Shown: positions 48,206-59,453, counted from the stretch's first letter. The stretch is 64,000 nt of DNA from Duganella sp. SG902 (GCF_013376005.1 NZ_JABMJK010000006.1:1-64000); one strand, 5' to 3'. Translations and numbers: made by a program. Notes: generated by a model from the letters alone, not told the origin.

Positions 48206-51200
48206 TTAGTGGGTCCCTTCCAGTTTGGCCGGAGCGGCATCCGCCGCCACGGCTGGTTTATTCTTCTCCAGACGCACAGCCAGGGTACGCAGCAGGACGT
48301 AGAACACCGGCGTCAGGAACAGGCCGAAGAAGGTCACGCCCAGCATGCCGGCAAACACCGCCACACCCATCGCATGACGCATTTCCGAACCGGCGCCGTG
48401 CGAGAACACCAGCGGCAGCACGCCCATGATGAATGCGATCGACGTCATCAGAATCGGGCGCAGACGCAGACGGCATGCTTCCAGCGCGGCTTCCACGATC
48501 GAGCGGCCATGGTGTTCCAGCTCCCGTGCGAATTCCACGATCAGAATCGCGTTCTTCGACGCCAGGCCAACCAGCACGAACAGCGCAATCTGGGTGAAGA
48601 CGTTGTTGTCGCCGTGGGTCAGTTTCACGCCAATCAGCGCGCACAGGATCGACATCGGCACGATCAGGATCACCGCCAGCGGCAAGGTCCAGCTTTCGTA
48701 CTGGGCGGCCAGCACCAGGAACACCAGCAGCACGCACAGCGGGAACACGTAGATCATGGTGTTACCCGACAGGATGTCCTGATACACCAGCTCAGTCCAT
48801 TCGTAGCCGATACCTTTCGGCAGAACTTCGTTGACGATCTTGGTCATCTCGGCCTGCGCTTCGCCCGACGACACGCCAGGAGCCGGTGCGCCATTGATCT
48901 CGGCAGCCACGTAGGCGTTGTAACGCTGTACGCGATCCGGGCCATAGCTGTCTTTCACGCGCATCAGCGACGACAGCGGAATCATCTCGCCCTTGTCGTT
49001 ACGGACTTTCAGCTGGGCGATGTCTTCCGCGTGCGAACGGAACTGCTGGTCAGCCTGCACACGTACCTGATAGGTACGGCCGAACTGATTAAAGTCGTTC
49101 ACATACAGCGAGCCCAGATTGATCTGCAAGGTCTGGTAGATCGTATTCAGCGGCACGCCCAATTGCTTGGCCTTGGCGCGGTCGATGTCAGCGAACAGCT
49201 GCGGCACGTTGATCTGGTAGCTGGAGAACACGCCGGCCAGTTTCGGGTTTTGCCATGCTTTCATCTGCACCGCTTGCACGGCTTTGTACAGCGCGTCGTA
49301 ACCGAGGTTGTCGCGGTCTTCGACCATCAGCTTGAAGCCGCCGGTGGTGCCCAGGCCATTGACTGGCGGTGGCGGCAGCACCATCACGAACGCGCCTTCG
49401 ATCGCGCCCATGCGCTTGTTGATTTCAGCGGCGATCGCTTCGGCCGATTCGCCAGGCTTGGTGCGCTGGTCGAATGGTTTCAAACCAGTGAACACGATAC
49501 CGGCGTTAGGCGCGTTGGTGAAGCCGTTGATCGACAGGCCAGGGAACGAGATCGAGTTCTCCACGCCCGGGATTTCCTTGGCGATGTCCGACATCTTGCG
49601 GATCACGGCGTCGGTACGGTCCAGCGAAGCCGCGTCAGGCAGCTGGGCGAAGCCGATCAGGTACTGTTTGTCCTGGGCCGGCACGAAGCCCGGCGGCACC
49701 ACCTTGAACATGAAGCCAGCTGCAACCGCCAGCACGGCGTACACGATCAGCGACGAGCCTTTGCGTTTCAACACGCCGGTCACGCCGGTTTCATAGCTGT
49801 GCGAGGCGCGGTTGAAGAAGCGGTTGAACCAGCCGAAGAAGCCGCCGAAGATCTTGTCCATGACGCGGGTCAGCGCATCTTTCGGTGCGTTGGCCGGTTT
49901 CAGCAGGGCTGCGGCCAGCGCAGGCGCCAAGGTCAGCGAGCTGAATGCCGAAATCACGGTCGAAATCGCGATGGTCAGGGCGAACTGCTTGTAGAACTGG
50001 CCCGACAGACCGGAGACGAAGGCGATCGGCACGAACACGGCGCACAGCACCAGCGCAATCGCGATAATCGGACCGCTCACCTCTTTCATCGCCTGGATGG
50101 TCGCCTCACGCGGATTCAGGCCGTCGTGAATATTACGCTCGACGTTCTCCACCACCACGATCGCATCGTCGACCACGATACCGATGGCCAGCACAAGGCC
50201 GAACAGCGACAGCGTGTTGATCGAGAAGCCAAAGGCCAGCATCACGGCGAAGGTACCCACCACCGAGACAGGAACGGCCAGCAGCGGGATCACCGATGCG
50301 CGCCAGGTTTGCAGGAATACGATCACCACCAGTGCCACCAGGATGATAGCCTCAACCAGGGTGTGGATCACGGAACGGATCGATTCACGCACGAATTGGG
50401 TCGGGTCGTACACAATGCTGTATTCGACGCCTTCCGGGAAATCTTTCGACAGGCGAGCCATGGTCGATCGCACGTCAGCCGACAGTTGCAGCGCGTTGGC
50501 GTTCGGTGCTTCGAAAATAGGAATCGCCACCGCCGATTTGTTGTTCAGCAGCGAACGCAGGGCGTAGGAGTTCGAGCCCATCTCCAGGCGAGCCACGTCC
50601 TTCAGCAGCGTGACCGCGCCGTCGTTGTTGGTCTTCAGGATGATGTTGCCGAATTCTTCTTCCGACTGCAGACGGCCTTGGGTGTTGACGGTCAGCTGGA
50701 AGTCCGCGTTCTTGCTCGGGCCCTGGCCGATCACACCGGCAGCCACCTGCACGTTCTGTTCGCGGATGGCGTTCACCACGTCACCTGCGGTCAGGCCGCG
50801 CTGCGCCACTTTCTGCGGGTCGAGCCAGACGCGCATGGCGTAGTCGCCCGAACCAAACAGCTGCACCTCGCCCATGCCAGGCAGGCGTGCCAGTTGGTCC
50901 TTGATGTTCAGCACCGCGTAATTGCGCAGATACAGGTCGTCGTAACGGCCGTTCGGCGAATTCAGGTGGACCACCATGGTCAGGTTGGGCGACGATTTGA
51001 CGGTCGTCACGCCGATCTGGCGCACTTCTTCCGGCAGGCGTGGCAGCGCGCGCTGGACGCGGTTCTGCACTTGCGTTTCGGCCTGCTCGACGTTGGTGCC
51101 GATCTTGAAGGTGACGGTCAGCGCCAGCGCGCCGTCCGAGGTGTTTTGCGAGGACATGTACAGCATGTTCTCGACGCCGTTGATCTGTTCCTCAAGCGGC

Positions 51201-51394
51201 GCGGCCACGGTTTCCGCGATGATCTTCGGATTCGCGCCCGGATACTGCGCGCGCACCACCACCGACGGCGGCACCACGTCCGGGTACTCCGAGATCGGCA
51301 GCTTGAAGATGGATATCAAGCCGGCGACGAAGATAACGATCGACAGCACCGCCGCGAAGATCGGCTTGTCGACGAAAAATCGAGAGATATTCAT
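48206..51394 (-). CDS. RND multidrug efflux permease (AcrB/MexB/HAE1 family)
   Basis: The 1062-aa protein is full length for the HAE1 class. It starts MNISRFFVDKPIFAAVLSIVIFVAGL. The proton-relay aspartates lie in LAIGIVVDDAIVVVENVERN near residue 405, and the second set of membrane helices has ILCALIGVKLTHGDNNVFTQIALFVLVGLASKNAILIVEFARE. It pumps drugs and other compounds from the periplasm with proton motive force. It is the middle gene of the operon, 6 bases after the adaptor. Confidence 0.97.
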   Translation of the reverse strand: MNISRFFVDKPIFAAVLSIVIFVAGLISIFKLPISEYPDVVPPSVVVRAQYPGANPKIIAETVAAPLEEQINGVENMLYMSSQNTSDGALALTVTFKIGTNVEQAETQVQNRVQRALPRLPEEVRQIGVTTVKSSPNLTMVVHLNSPNGRYDDLYLRNYAVLNIKDQLARLPGMGEVQLFGSGDYAMRVWLDPQKVAQRGLTAGDVVNAIREQNVQVAAGVIGQGPSKNADFQLTVNTQGRLQSEEEFGNIILKTNNDGAVTLLKDVARLEMGSNSYALRSLLNNKSAVAIPIFEAPNANALQLSADVRSTMARLSKDFPEGVEYSIVYDPTQFVRESIRSVIHTLVEAIILVALVVIVFLQTWRASVIPLLAVPVSVVGTFAVMLAFGFSINTLSLFGLVLAIGIVVDDAIVVVENVERNIHDGLNPREATIQAMKEVSGPIIAIALVLCAVFVPIAFVSGLSGQFYKQFALTIAISTVISAFSSLTLAPALAAALLKPANAPKDALTRVMDKIFGGFFGWFNRFFNRASHSYETGVTGVLKRKGSSLIVYAVLAVAAGFMFKVVPPGFVPAQDKQYLIGFAQLPDAASLDRTDAVIRKMSDIAKEIPGVENSISFPGLSINGFTNAPNAGIVFTGLKPFDQRTKPGESAEAIAAEINKRMGAIEGAFVMVLPPPPVNGLGTTGGFKLMVEDRDNLGYDALYKAVQAVQMKAWQNPKLAGVFSSYQINVPQLFADIDRAKAKQLGVPLNTIYQTLQINLGSLYVNDFNQFGRTYQVRVQADQQFRSHAEDIAQLKVRNDKGEMIPLSSLMRVKDSYGPDRVQRYNAYVAAEINGAPAPGVSSGEAQAEMTKIVNEVLPKGIGYEWTELVYQDILSGNTMIYVFPLCVLLVFLVLAAQYESWTLPLAVILIVPMSILCALIGVKLTHGDNNVFTQIALFVLVGLASKNAILIVEFARELEHHGRSIVEAALEACRLRLRPILMTSIAFIMGVLPLVFSHGAGSEMRHAMGVAVFAGMLGVTFFGLFLTPVFYVLLRTLAVRLEKNKPAVAADAAPAKLEGTH

Positions 51395-51400
51395 TTTTAA

Positions 51401-52636
51401 TTATTCCTTGGAGGTGCCGGTCTTTTTGGTATCGACGGCGGCGACTTTCTCTTCTTTCTTGGCCACGTTGGCTGCCAACGGATCGGAATCCATCGGCACC
51501 ACGGTCGGGGTCAGCGGCGAACCTGGCTTCACGCGTTGCAGGCCGTTGACGACGATCTTCTCGCCCGGCTTCAGACCTTCACGCACCACGCGCAGGCCGT
51601 CGATTTGCTGGCCCAGCGTGACCGGACGGTATTCCGCCTTGTTGTCCTTGTCGACCACGAACACGAACTTGCGGTTCTGGTCCGTGTTGACGGCGCGTTC
51701 GTTGATCAGGATCGCTTGCTTGGCGCCGGTGCTGCCCGCCAACTGCACGCGGGCGAACAGGCCGGGAACCAGCGCGCCGTCGGTGTTGGCCAGGGTGGCG
51801 CGCATGCGCACCGAGCCGCTGCGGACGTCCAGCTGGTTGTCGACGAATTCCAGTTTGCCTTCATGCGGGAAGCCGGTTTCGTTGGCCAGACCGATCTTCA
51901 CGGTGGCCGGCTTGCCCTGGTGGGCGGCGGCGCCGACGCGCAGGTAGGTGTCTTCGTCGCCGTCGAACGAGGCGTAGATCTGATCCAGCGACACCACGGA
52001 AGTCAGCACGGCGGAAGCATCCACCAGGTTACCCAGCGTGATCTCGGCTTTCGACACGCGGCCGTTGATTGGCGAGGTCACCTGCGTGTAGCTCAGATTC
52101 AGCTTGGCCGCCTCGTACTGCGCCTGCGCGGCGCGGGCATCGGCTTCTAGTTGCTTGAAGCTCGAAGCGGAAGCGTCGTATTCGCGCTGGGCGATGGCTT
52201 TGTCGGCCAGCAGCTTCTCCGAACGCACCAGTTCCACTTTCGCCAGGTCGGCCTTGGCGCGAGCGGAGTTGGCGGCGGCTTCGGCGCGGTTGGCCTCGGC
52301 CTGGTACGGACGCGGATCGATCACGAACAGCACGTCGCCCTTCTTCACCTGCGAGCCAGGCTTGAAGTTGATGGCGGTGATGAAGCCGCTCACGCGCGGA
52401 CGGATCTGCACTTGTTCAATGGCTTCCAGACGGCCGGAGAACTCCTGCGTTTCAATGATGCTTTTCTCGACCACGGCTGCCGCCGAAATCGGAGGACCGC
52501 CCGCGCCGGCTGGTGCTTCGGCGGCCTTGCTGTTCGCGTCGCCGCAGCCGGAGAGGGAAATTGCGGCCAGGCCCGCCAGCGCCATAGCGGCGGCCAGCGG
52601 CCGGGCTATAGCGGTCATTGATTTAATGTTTTTCAT
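51401..52636 (-). CDS. RND efflux periplasmic adaptor lipoprotein (MFP)
   Basis: The 411-aa protein has a lipoprotein signal (LAGLAAISLSGCGDAN) and the barrel-sandwich halves (VQIRPRVSGFITAINFKPGSQVKKGDVLFVIDPRPYQAE and VTSPINGRVSKAEITLGNLV), with a helical hairpin between. It bridges the RND pump to the outer-membrane channel. It is the first gene of the operon. No repressor is next to it; the divergent neighbour is a LysR protein 1.3 kb away. ATG 52636 is chosen. Confidence 0.95.
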   Translation of the reverse strand: MKNIKSMTAIARPLAAAMALAGLAAISLSGCGDANSKAAEAPAGAGGPPISAAAVVEKSIIETQEFSGRLEAIEQVQIRPRVSGFITAINFKPGSQVKKGDVLFVIDPRPYQAEANRAEAAANSARAKADLAKVELVRSEKLLADKAIAQREYDASASSFKQLEADARAAQAQYEAAKLNLSYTQVTSPINGRVSKAEITLGNLVDASAVLTSVVSLDQIYASFDGDEDTYLRVGAAAHQGKPATVKIGLANETGFPHEGKLEFVDNQLDVRSGSVRMRATLANTDGALVPGLFARVQLAGSTGAKQAILINERAVNTDQNRKFVFVVDKDNKAEYRPVTLGQQIDGLRVVREGLKPGEKIVVNGLQRVKPGSPLTPTVVPMDSDPLAANVAKKEEKVAAVDTKKTGTSKE

Positions 52637-52768
52637 GTTAAATCCTTTTTGTATGAAAATAATTAATAGAAAAGGCGGCACCGGGCGGTCTCAACGAAAA
52701 TCGAGAAAACACGGTACTAGCGCCCCGCCGGCAAGCCAGTGGGGACGTGATCGGACTACTGCTTACTG

Positions 52769-53623
52769 CTAAGGGTTAGGACGATCCAGACCAGCGATGA
52801 AGCTGGCGATTTCGCCCAACGCCTGACATCGACAGGCGCATTCGTTACGTGCCCCGACATCGTTAAGGGGCGCCGGCTGCATACGCCGGACAGTGGTCTT
52901 GACGCCGCACGAAATCAGCTTGGCGCCATATAATTCCGCTTCATCGCGCAGCGGGTCATCTTCGGTCGACAGGATCAATGCCTGCGGCAGGTTTTTCAAA
53001 CGGCTCGACTGCAGCGGCGACGCATACGGGTGCGTGCGGTCGGCGGCATTCGGCAGGTAGCCGCGGTAGGCCTTCGCGCAAGCGTCGGCCACGTCCAGCA
53101 GCTCCGGCGCCGCCTGCATTTCGCGCATCGAGCAGGTGGTCAGGCCCGGGTCCAGCATCGGCATGATCAGTATCTGGCCGGTCAACGCGGGGCCGCCGCG
53201 ATCGCGTGACATCAGCGCGCAGACGGCTGCCAGGTTGGCGCCCGCTTCAATCCCCGCCACCAGCAACTGCTTGCCGGTCCAGCCCAACTTGGCCTTGTTC
53301 TTCTTGGCCCACACCAGCACCGCGTGCGCATCCTCCACCGCCGCCGGGAAGGGTTTTTCGGTCGCCAGCGTATAGGCAGAGGCTAACACGGCCACTTGCG
53401 GGCTGTCGTCTGCCAAATGGCGCAGGAAGATATCCGCGTCCTCCAGGTCGCCGCCGACAAAACCGCCGGCGTGGTAGTACACCAGCAGCAGGTCGCGCTT
53501 CACGCCGGTATCGCCGCTGGTGTAGAGACGCGCCGCCAGCGGACCCTCCGCGCCCTTGACCTCAAGGCTGCGGATTTTCAGTCGGTCCGACAAGGTCGGC
53601 AGCTTCTCTACTGGATCGTTCAT
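52769..53623 (-). CDS. HSL-type alpha/beta-hydrolase-like protein without catalytic serine
   Basis: The 284-aa protein looks like the hormone-sensitive lipase family: an HGG-like HAGGFVGG (51-58), the elbow LVAGIEAGANLAA, and DDPLRDEAELYGAKL with the acid residue. The nucleophile of GxSxG (usually GDSAGGN) is Glu126 in GIEAG, and there is no His in the usual C-terminal place (after PLRDE). It may not be an esterase. It may bind a small molecule, or have an unusual mechanism. The start overlaps the stop of the preceding 70-aa gene as ATGA. It is 132 bases from the RND operon. Confidence 0.8.
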   Translation of the reverse strand: MNDPVEKLPTLSDRLKIRSLEVKGAEGPLAARLYTSGDTGVKRDLLLVYYHAGGFVGGDLEDADIFLRHLADDSPQVAVLASAYTLATEKPFPAAVEDAHAVLVWAKKNKAKLGWTGKQLLVAGIEAGANLAAVCALMSRDRGGPALTGQILIMPMLDPGLTTCSMREMQAAPELLDVADACAKAYRGYLPNAADRTHPYASPLQSSRLKNLPQALILSTEDDPLRDEAELYGAKLISCGVKTTVRRMQPAPLNDVGARNECACRCQALGEIASFIAGLDRPNP

Positions 53624-53832
53624 TGTTGCACCGTGCCCGATTCGTTGGAGGACAACATGGTGGCGGCATCGCAGACCGCCGCGTCGCCGCTGGCCACCAG
53701 GGTCAGGGCACGCACGCCGTGCACTTCAACCTGCGCGGTGTGGGAATAAGCGTCGGTATACACCACGCCAGCCAATGCCGCCGACGTCAGCGCCAATGTG
53801 ATCGTTGCGAAAATTGCATCCCGATATTTCAT
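53620..53832 (-). CDS. small secreted hypothetical protein, 70 aa
   Basis: The protein has a signal peptide (MKYRDAIFATITLALTSAALAGVV) and then about 45 residues with one Cys (AAVCDAATML). It has no known motif. AGGAGGACG lies before ATG 53832. It overlaps the HSL-like gene by 4 bases, so the two are coupled. The divergent LysR gene lies 124 bases away. Confidence 0.65.
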   Translation of the reverse strand: MKYRDAIFATITLALTSAALAGVVYTDAYSHTAQVEVHGVRALTLVASGDAAVCDAATMLSSNESGTVQQ

Positions 53833-53956
53833 GATACGTCCTCCTTTCTTCATCTTTTGCTTTGTGCAGTACAGCAATCTTAAACTTGATCTACAATCCG
53901 ATAAATACGGCAAAGTTGAATTGATTGTTCAGGATCCCGAACAATGAAGGCGAAAG

Positions 53957-54883
53957 ATGAATAAACTTCAAGCGATGGAAGTATTTGTACAGGTGGTGGA
54001 CGCCGGCGGCTTCACGCGCGCGGCGGAAAACATGCAGTTGCCCAAGGCCACGGTATCCACCCTGATCCAGTCATTGGAGACGTCGCTGTCGGTCAAGTTA
54101 TTGCACCGGACCACGCGCCACGTCAGCGTCACGGCCGACGGCGCGGCCTATTATGAGCGCTGCCTGCGTATCCTGGCCGACGTGCGCGAGGCCGAGGAAT
54201 CGCTGTCGCGCACCCGTCTCAGCCCCTCCGGGCGGCTGCGGGTGGACGCGCCGACCGGCCTGGCGAGCGAGGTGATCGTGCCCGCCCTGCCCGACTTTTT
54301 CGAACGCTATCCCGATATCCAGCTCGAGCTGGGCGCCAGCGACCGGACGGTGGACCTGATCGAGGAAGGCGTGGACTGCGCGGTGCGCGGCGGCCAGCTG
54401 GGCGACTCCAGCCTGATCGCGCGCCGCGTCGGCATCATGCACTTCATCACCTGCGCCACGCCGGCCTACCTGGACCGCTTCGGCCGCCCCAGCCATCCGA
54501 ATGAACTGCTGCGGCACCGATGCGTCAACTACTTTTCCTCGCGCACCGGTAAAATCTACGACTGGGATTTCACGCGCGACGGCGAACGCGTGCAAGTGGC
54601 CATGCCCGGCCTGATCGCGCTCAACGACACCAATTCCTACACGGCGGCGGGACTGGCCGGGTTGGGCATCGTGCAGATACCGAATTTCTGGATGGAGTCC
54701 ATGATCAAGGACGGCCGCCTTGAAACCATCCTCGACGGCTGGGTCAGCGACCCGGTGCCGGTACATGTGGTGTATCCGCAGAACCGCCACCTGTCGGCCA
54801 AGGTGCGCGTGTTTGTCGAGTGGATCGCCGAACTGTTTTCCAATCACCCCGGCATGCGCCTGCCCGCGCGCGCCGCCTTATGA
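53957..54883 (+). CDS. LysR-family transcriptional regulator
   Basis: The 308-aa protein has a LysR HTH (MNKLQAMEVFVQVVDAGGFTRAAENMQLPKATVSTLIQSLETSLSVKLLHRTTRHVSVTADGAAYYERCLRIL). The substrate-binding part has GRLRVDAPTGLASEVIVPALPDFFERYPDIQLELGASDRTVDLIEEGVDCAVRGG, typical of the AaeR/CrgA-like class. It likely controls the D-2-hydroxyacid dehydrogenase gene, 11 bases downstream, or the divergent small gene. ATG 53957 is natural. Confidence 0.95.
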   Translation: MNKLQAMEVFVQVVDAGGFTRAAENMQLPKATVSTLIQSLETSLSVKLLHRTTRHVSVTADGAAYYERCLRILADVREAEESLSRTRLSPSGRLRVDAPTGLASEVIVPALPDFFERYPDIQLELGASDRTVDLIEEGVDCAVRGGQLGDSSLIARRVGIMHFITCATPAYLDRFGRPSHPNELLRHRCVNYFSSRTGKIYDWDFTRDGERVQVAMPGLIALNDTNSYTAAGLAGLGIVQIPNFWMESMIKDGRLETILDGWVSDPVPVHVVYPQNRHLSAKVRVFVEWIAELFSNHPGMRLPARAAL

Positions 54884-54894
54884 GGGATTGCCCC

Positions 54895-55863
54895 ATGACG
54901 CAACGTATTGTTTTCCTGGACCGCGACAGCGTGATCGCCACCGTGCGCAAGCCGTCGTTCGCGCACGAGTGGACCGAGTACCCGGCCACGCGCGCCGGCG
55001 AGGCCGTGACGCGCCTGCGCGACGCGCGCGCCACCATCGCCATCACCAACAAGGTGCCGCTGTCGGCCGACGACCTGGCGCAGCTGCCGGACCTGAAGAT
55101 GATCGCGGTGGCGGCCACCGGCACCAACATCATCGACCTGGCGGCGGCCGCACAGCGCGGCATCGTGGTCTCCAACATCCGCAACTACGCGGTGCATACG
55201 CTGCCCGAGCACACCTTCGCGCTGATCCTGGCGCTGCGCCGGCAGCTGGTGGCGTATCGCGCCGACATCGAGGCCGGCCTGTGGCAGAAGTCCGAGCGCT
55301 TCTGCCTGTTCGGCCATCCGATCAGCGACCTGACGGGGAGCCGCCTCGGCCTGTTTGGCTACGGCGCGCTGGGCAAGGCCACGGCGCGGATCGCGCGCGC
55401 CTTCGGCATGGAAGTCATCGTGCACAATCGCTCGCCGCTGCCCGACGCTGCGGCCGACGGCGTGCGCGAAGCCGGCTTCGATGAAGTGCTGGAGACCTCG
55501 GACGTCATCAGCCTGCACCTGCCGCTGACCGACAAGACCCGCAACATGATCAGCGCCAAGGAACTGATACGCATGAAGCGCAACGCCCTGCTGATCAACA
55601 CCGCGCGCGGCGGCCTGGTGGACGAGGTGGCGCTGGCCGACGCCCTGCGCACGGGCGTGATCGCCGGCGCCGGCTTTGACGTGCTGGTGACCGAGCCGCC
55701 GCCGGCGGACAACGTGCTGCTCAACCTGCGGCTGCCCAACTTCATCCTCACGCCGCACTCGGCGTGGGCCAGCACGCAAGCCATGCAAACGCTGGTGGAT
55801 CAACTGATCGACAACATCGAAGCCTGGGTTGCCGGCACGCCGCGCAATGTGGTGACGGCATGA
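54895..55863 (+). CDS. D-2-hydroxyacid dehydrogenase family protein
   Basis: The 322-aa NAD(P)-dependent dehydrogenase has the Rossmann motif LGLFGYGALGKATARIARAFG near 160, the Arg in LINTARGGLVDE near 240, the Glu in VLVTEPPPADN and the His in LTPHSAWAS near 295. Such enzymes reduce hydroxypyruvate or glyoxylate, or act on other 2-ketoacids; the substrate is not clear. It is in an operon with LysR upstream (11 bases) and the alpha/beta protein overlapping downstream (ATGA). Confidence 0.93.
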   Translation: MTQRIVFLDRDSVIATVRKPSFAHEWTEYPATRAGEAVTRLRDARATIAITNKVPLSADDLAQLPDLKMIAVAATGTNIIDLAAAAQRGIVVSNIRNYAVHTLPEHTFALILALRRQLVAYRADIEAGLWQKSERFCLFGHPISDLTGSRLGLFGYGALGKATARIARAFGMEVIVHNRSPLPDAAADGVREAGFDEVLETSDVISLHLPLTDKTRNMISAKELIRMKRNALLINTARGGLVDEVALADALRTGVIAGAGFDVLVTEPPPADNVLLNLRLPNFILTPHSAWASTQAMQTLVDQLIDNIEAWVAGTPRNVVTA

Positions 55864-56663
55864 AGCGCGCCATACTGATCGCCGCCCTGCTGTCGGCCGG
55901 CGTCCACGCGGCGCCGCCGGCCGGTCAAGACGCGCTGGCCGGACCGCAGATGAAGGTGGACGTCGGCGGCCGCAAGCTGAACACCTACTGCGCCGGCAAA
56001 GGGTCCCCGACCGTGATCTTCGAGGCCGATGCCGGCCGCGCCGGCTGGGACTGGTCGGCGGTGCTGCCGGAAGTGGCGAAGCATACACGCGCCTGCGTAT
56101 ATGACCGCGCGGGCCTGGGATCGAGCGATCCGATCATCCGCGCAGCGACGGTGGCCAACGCCAGCAAGGACTTGAACTTCCTCATCAAAAACGCCCGCAT
56201 GGAGGGGCCGTTCGTGCTGGTGGGCGCCGGCTATGGCGCCATGGTGGCGCAGCACTTCGCGCTGCGCTCGCGCGGCGCCAACGTCGCCGCGCTGGTGCTG
56301 GTCCAGCCGATGCACGAAGACGCCCTACCCGCCGACCGCGCGGCAAAACTGGATGCGGTGCTGGCCTGCCTGAACGCGGCGGAGCAAGGCAAGCCGGGGC
56401 CGGACTGCGGCTACGCCGCCACCAGCATCAACGGCGACATCGGCCCGGCGCTGGCGGCGGCGCAGGCGGCGCAAGCCAGCAAGCCGACCTACTGGCGCGC
56501 CCGTGCGTCCGAACTGGACAGCATGGAGGTCAGCGCCGACCAGCTGCGCAAAGCCCGCAAGCCCTGGGGCGACATCAAGGTCACCGAGCTGGCGCAGGCG
56601 GAGCCGGCGGCCATCAGCGCGGCCGTGCTGCAAGCGATAGGCGCACACGCGGGCTCCCAATAA
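55860..56663 (+). CDS. alpha/beta-hydrolase-fold protein with nucleophile lost
   Basis: The 267-aa protein has a signal peptide (MKRAILIAALLSAGVHAAPP), and the fold (KLNTYCAGKGSPTVIFEADAGRAGWDWSAVLPEVAKHTRACVYDRAGLGSSD, FVLVGAGYGAMVAQHFALRS). The nucleophile elbow is G122-A-G124-Y-G, where Ser is normally the third residue, so it lacks the usual serine. The C-terminal half is short and has no clear catalytic His. It may be an inactive or non-esterase paralogue in the periplasm. The gene overlaps the dehydrogenase by ATGA. I do not know its role. Confidence 0.8.
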   Translation: MKRAILIAALLSAGVHAAPPAGQDALAGPQMKVDVGGRKLNTYCAGKGSPTVIFEADAGRAGWDWSAVLPEVAKHTRACVYDRAGLGSSDPIIRAATVANASKDLNFLIKNARMEGPFVLVGAGYGAMVAQHFALRSRGANVAALVLVQPMHEDALPADRAAKLDAVLACLNAAEQGKPGPDCGYAATSINGDIGPALAAAQAAQASKPTYWRARASELDSMEVSADQLRKARKPWGDIKVTELAQAEPAAISAAVLQAIGAHAGSQ

Positions 56664-56719
56664 TTCCGCAGGCTGGGCTAGAATTTCCCCATCATCGTGT
56701 ATGAATGGGGAATTTTCCA

Positions 56720-57349
56720 ATGCATATTTTTGATATCGTATCCGCCCACATGGGGACGGTCGGCCTGCCCCTGTATGCTGTCTCGGCAACGCGCGTCAAC
56801 CTGCCCGACACGCCGACGCTGCTATTCCTCCACTGGCATGGCTTCCGCCGCGCCACCACCTTGCATCTCGACGGCGTGGAATTGCCGCCGCGCGCCGTCC
56901 CAAGCTCCGCCCTGCAATTCGACGGCCCCTGGCCCAGCACCGCCTCCGCCGAACAGGAAGTGCTGGACGCCGCCTGGCGCCTCGGCGCCTGGAACGTCGA
57001 GCGCTTGCAGCGGCGCGCCTGCAACCACGTCTCCGCCTCGGCCAGCGAAGCCTTCGACTGCCGCCTGGCCTTTGGCGACAACGCCGCCGACTATCCCGAG
57101 GAGACCGTGCTTGGCGCCGATGCATCCACCCGCAACGAGCTGATGCAACTGGCCGCGCGCAAGGGCTATGCGCGCTGGCTGTTCCAGCCGACCAAGGGCG
57201 GGCTGTGGGCCGGCGTCGGCCCCGCCGATGACAGCCTCGACGCCGATGGCGGCCGCCAGTCGGATTGCCCGGTGCGCCCGGTGCCGGCCGGCCCGGCCGT
57301 CAGAACCGTCTACCAACTGGGACGCATCGATCAGCTGCTTCCACCCTGA
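56720..57349 (+). CDS. hypothetical protein, 209 aa
   Basis: This cytoplasmic protein has a mixed composition: MHIFDIVSAHMGTVGLPLYAVS, then TLLFLHWHGFRRATTLHLDGVEL and AWRLGAWNVERLQRRACNHVSASASEAFDCRLAFGDNAADYPEETVLGADASTRN, and an Asp/Pro-rich end (GPADDSLDADGG). The start is ATG 56720, because GGGGA precedes it at the right distance; ATG 56705 is an alternative. No family is recognised. It is upstream of the groES promoter but has its own frame. Confidence 0.65.
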   Translation: MHIFDIVSAHMGTVGLPLYAVSATRVNLPDTPTLLFLHWHGFRRATTLHLDGVELPPRAVPSSALQFDGPWPSTASAEQEVLDAAWRLGAWNVERLQRRACNHVSASASEAFDCRLAFGDNAADYPEETVLGADASTRNELMQLAARKGYARWLFQPTKGGLWAGVGPADDSLDADGGRQSDCPVRPVPAGPAVRTVYQLGRIDQLLPP

Positions 57350-57383
57350 TACATTTTGTTACAAACAGGCGGTGGGCCGGGGT

Positions 57384-57410
57384 CTTGAAAACAAAAAACC
57401 GGCAACATAT
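57384..57410 (+). promoter_or_regulatory. heat-shock (sigma-32-like) promoter of groESL
   Basis: CTTGAA (57384-57389), a 13-base spacer and CAACATAT (57403-57410) resemble the sigma-32 consensus CTTGAA-N13-CCCCATNT, with the -10 differing at two positions. It lies about 70 bases before the transcribed leader's groES start. No CIRCE dyad is seen. Confidence 0.6.
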
Positions 57411-57488
57411 TTTCGCCTCGCTGAAGTCAGGTCCAGCCGAGTCTGGGCCGGTTCACTTTGGAATGATCTGTAACCATTGGAGATAGAA

Positions 57489-57809
57489 ATGATGAAAATT
57501 CGTCCCCTTTACGACCGGGTTATTGTTAAGCGAATTGAGCAACAACGCCAAACCGCGTCCGGCATCGTGATCCCTGATTCCGCCGCCGAAAAGCCTGAGC
57601 AAGGCGAGGTGCTGGCGGTGGGTCACGGCCGCTCGCTGCCGGACGGCACGCTGCGCGCGGTGGCGGTCAAGGTCGGCGATTCCGTATTGTTCGGCAAGTA
57701 CGCCGGTCAAACCGTCAAGCTGGATGGTGAAGAGGTGCTGGTGATGCGCGAGGAAGACATCCTCGGCGTGATCGAGCAATCTTCGGCTGCTGTGAAAGCC
57801 GCCGCCTAA
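57489..57809 (+). CDS. groES: co-chaperonin GroES
   Basis: The 106-aa protein starts [50 protein letters not shown], with the mobile loop included. The end is [29 protein letters not shown], a few residues longer than usual. It caps GroEL. Two start codons lie together (57489, 57492); GGAG is 6 to 9 bases before them. It is 27 bases before groEL. Confidence 0.96.
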   Translation: MMKIRPLYDRVIVKRIEQQRQTASGIVIPDSAAEKPEQGEVLAVGHGRSLPDGTLRAVAVKVGDSVLFGKYAGQTVKLDGEEVLVMREEDILGVIEQSSAAVKAAA

Positions 57810-59441
<1,632 letters not shown>

Positions 59442-59453
59442 GCGCTCGTCCGG

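Noticed and set aside
47756..51400. 1214-codon open frame on the + strand
   Set aside because: It is antisense to the RND permease and outer-membrane genes; composition (HHQR-rich) shows it is a shadow.
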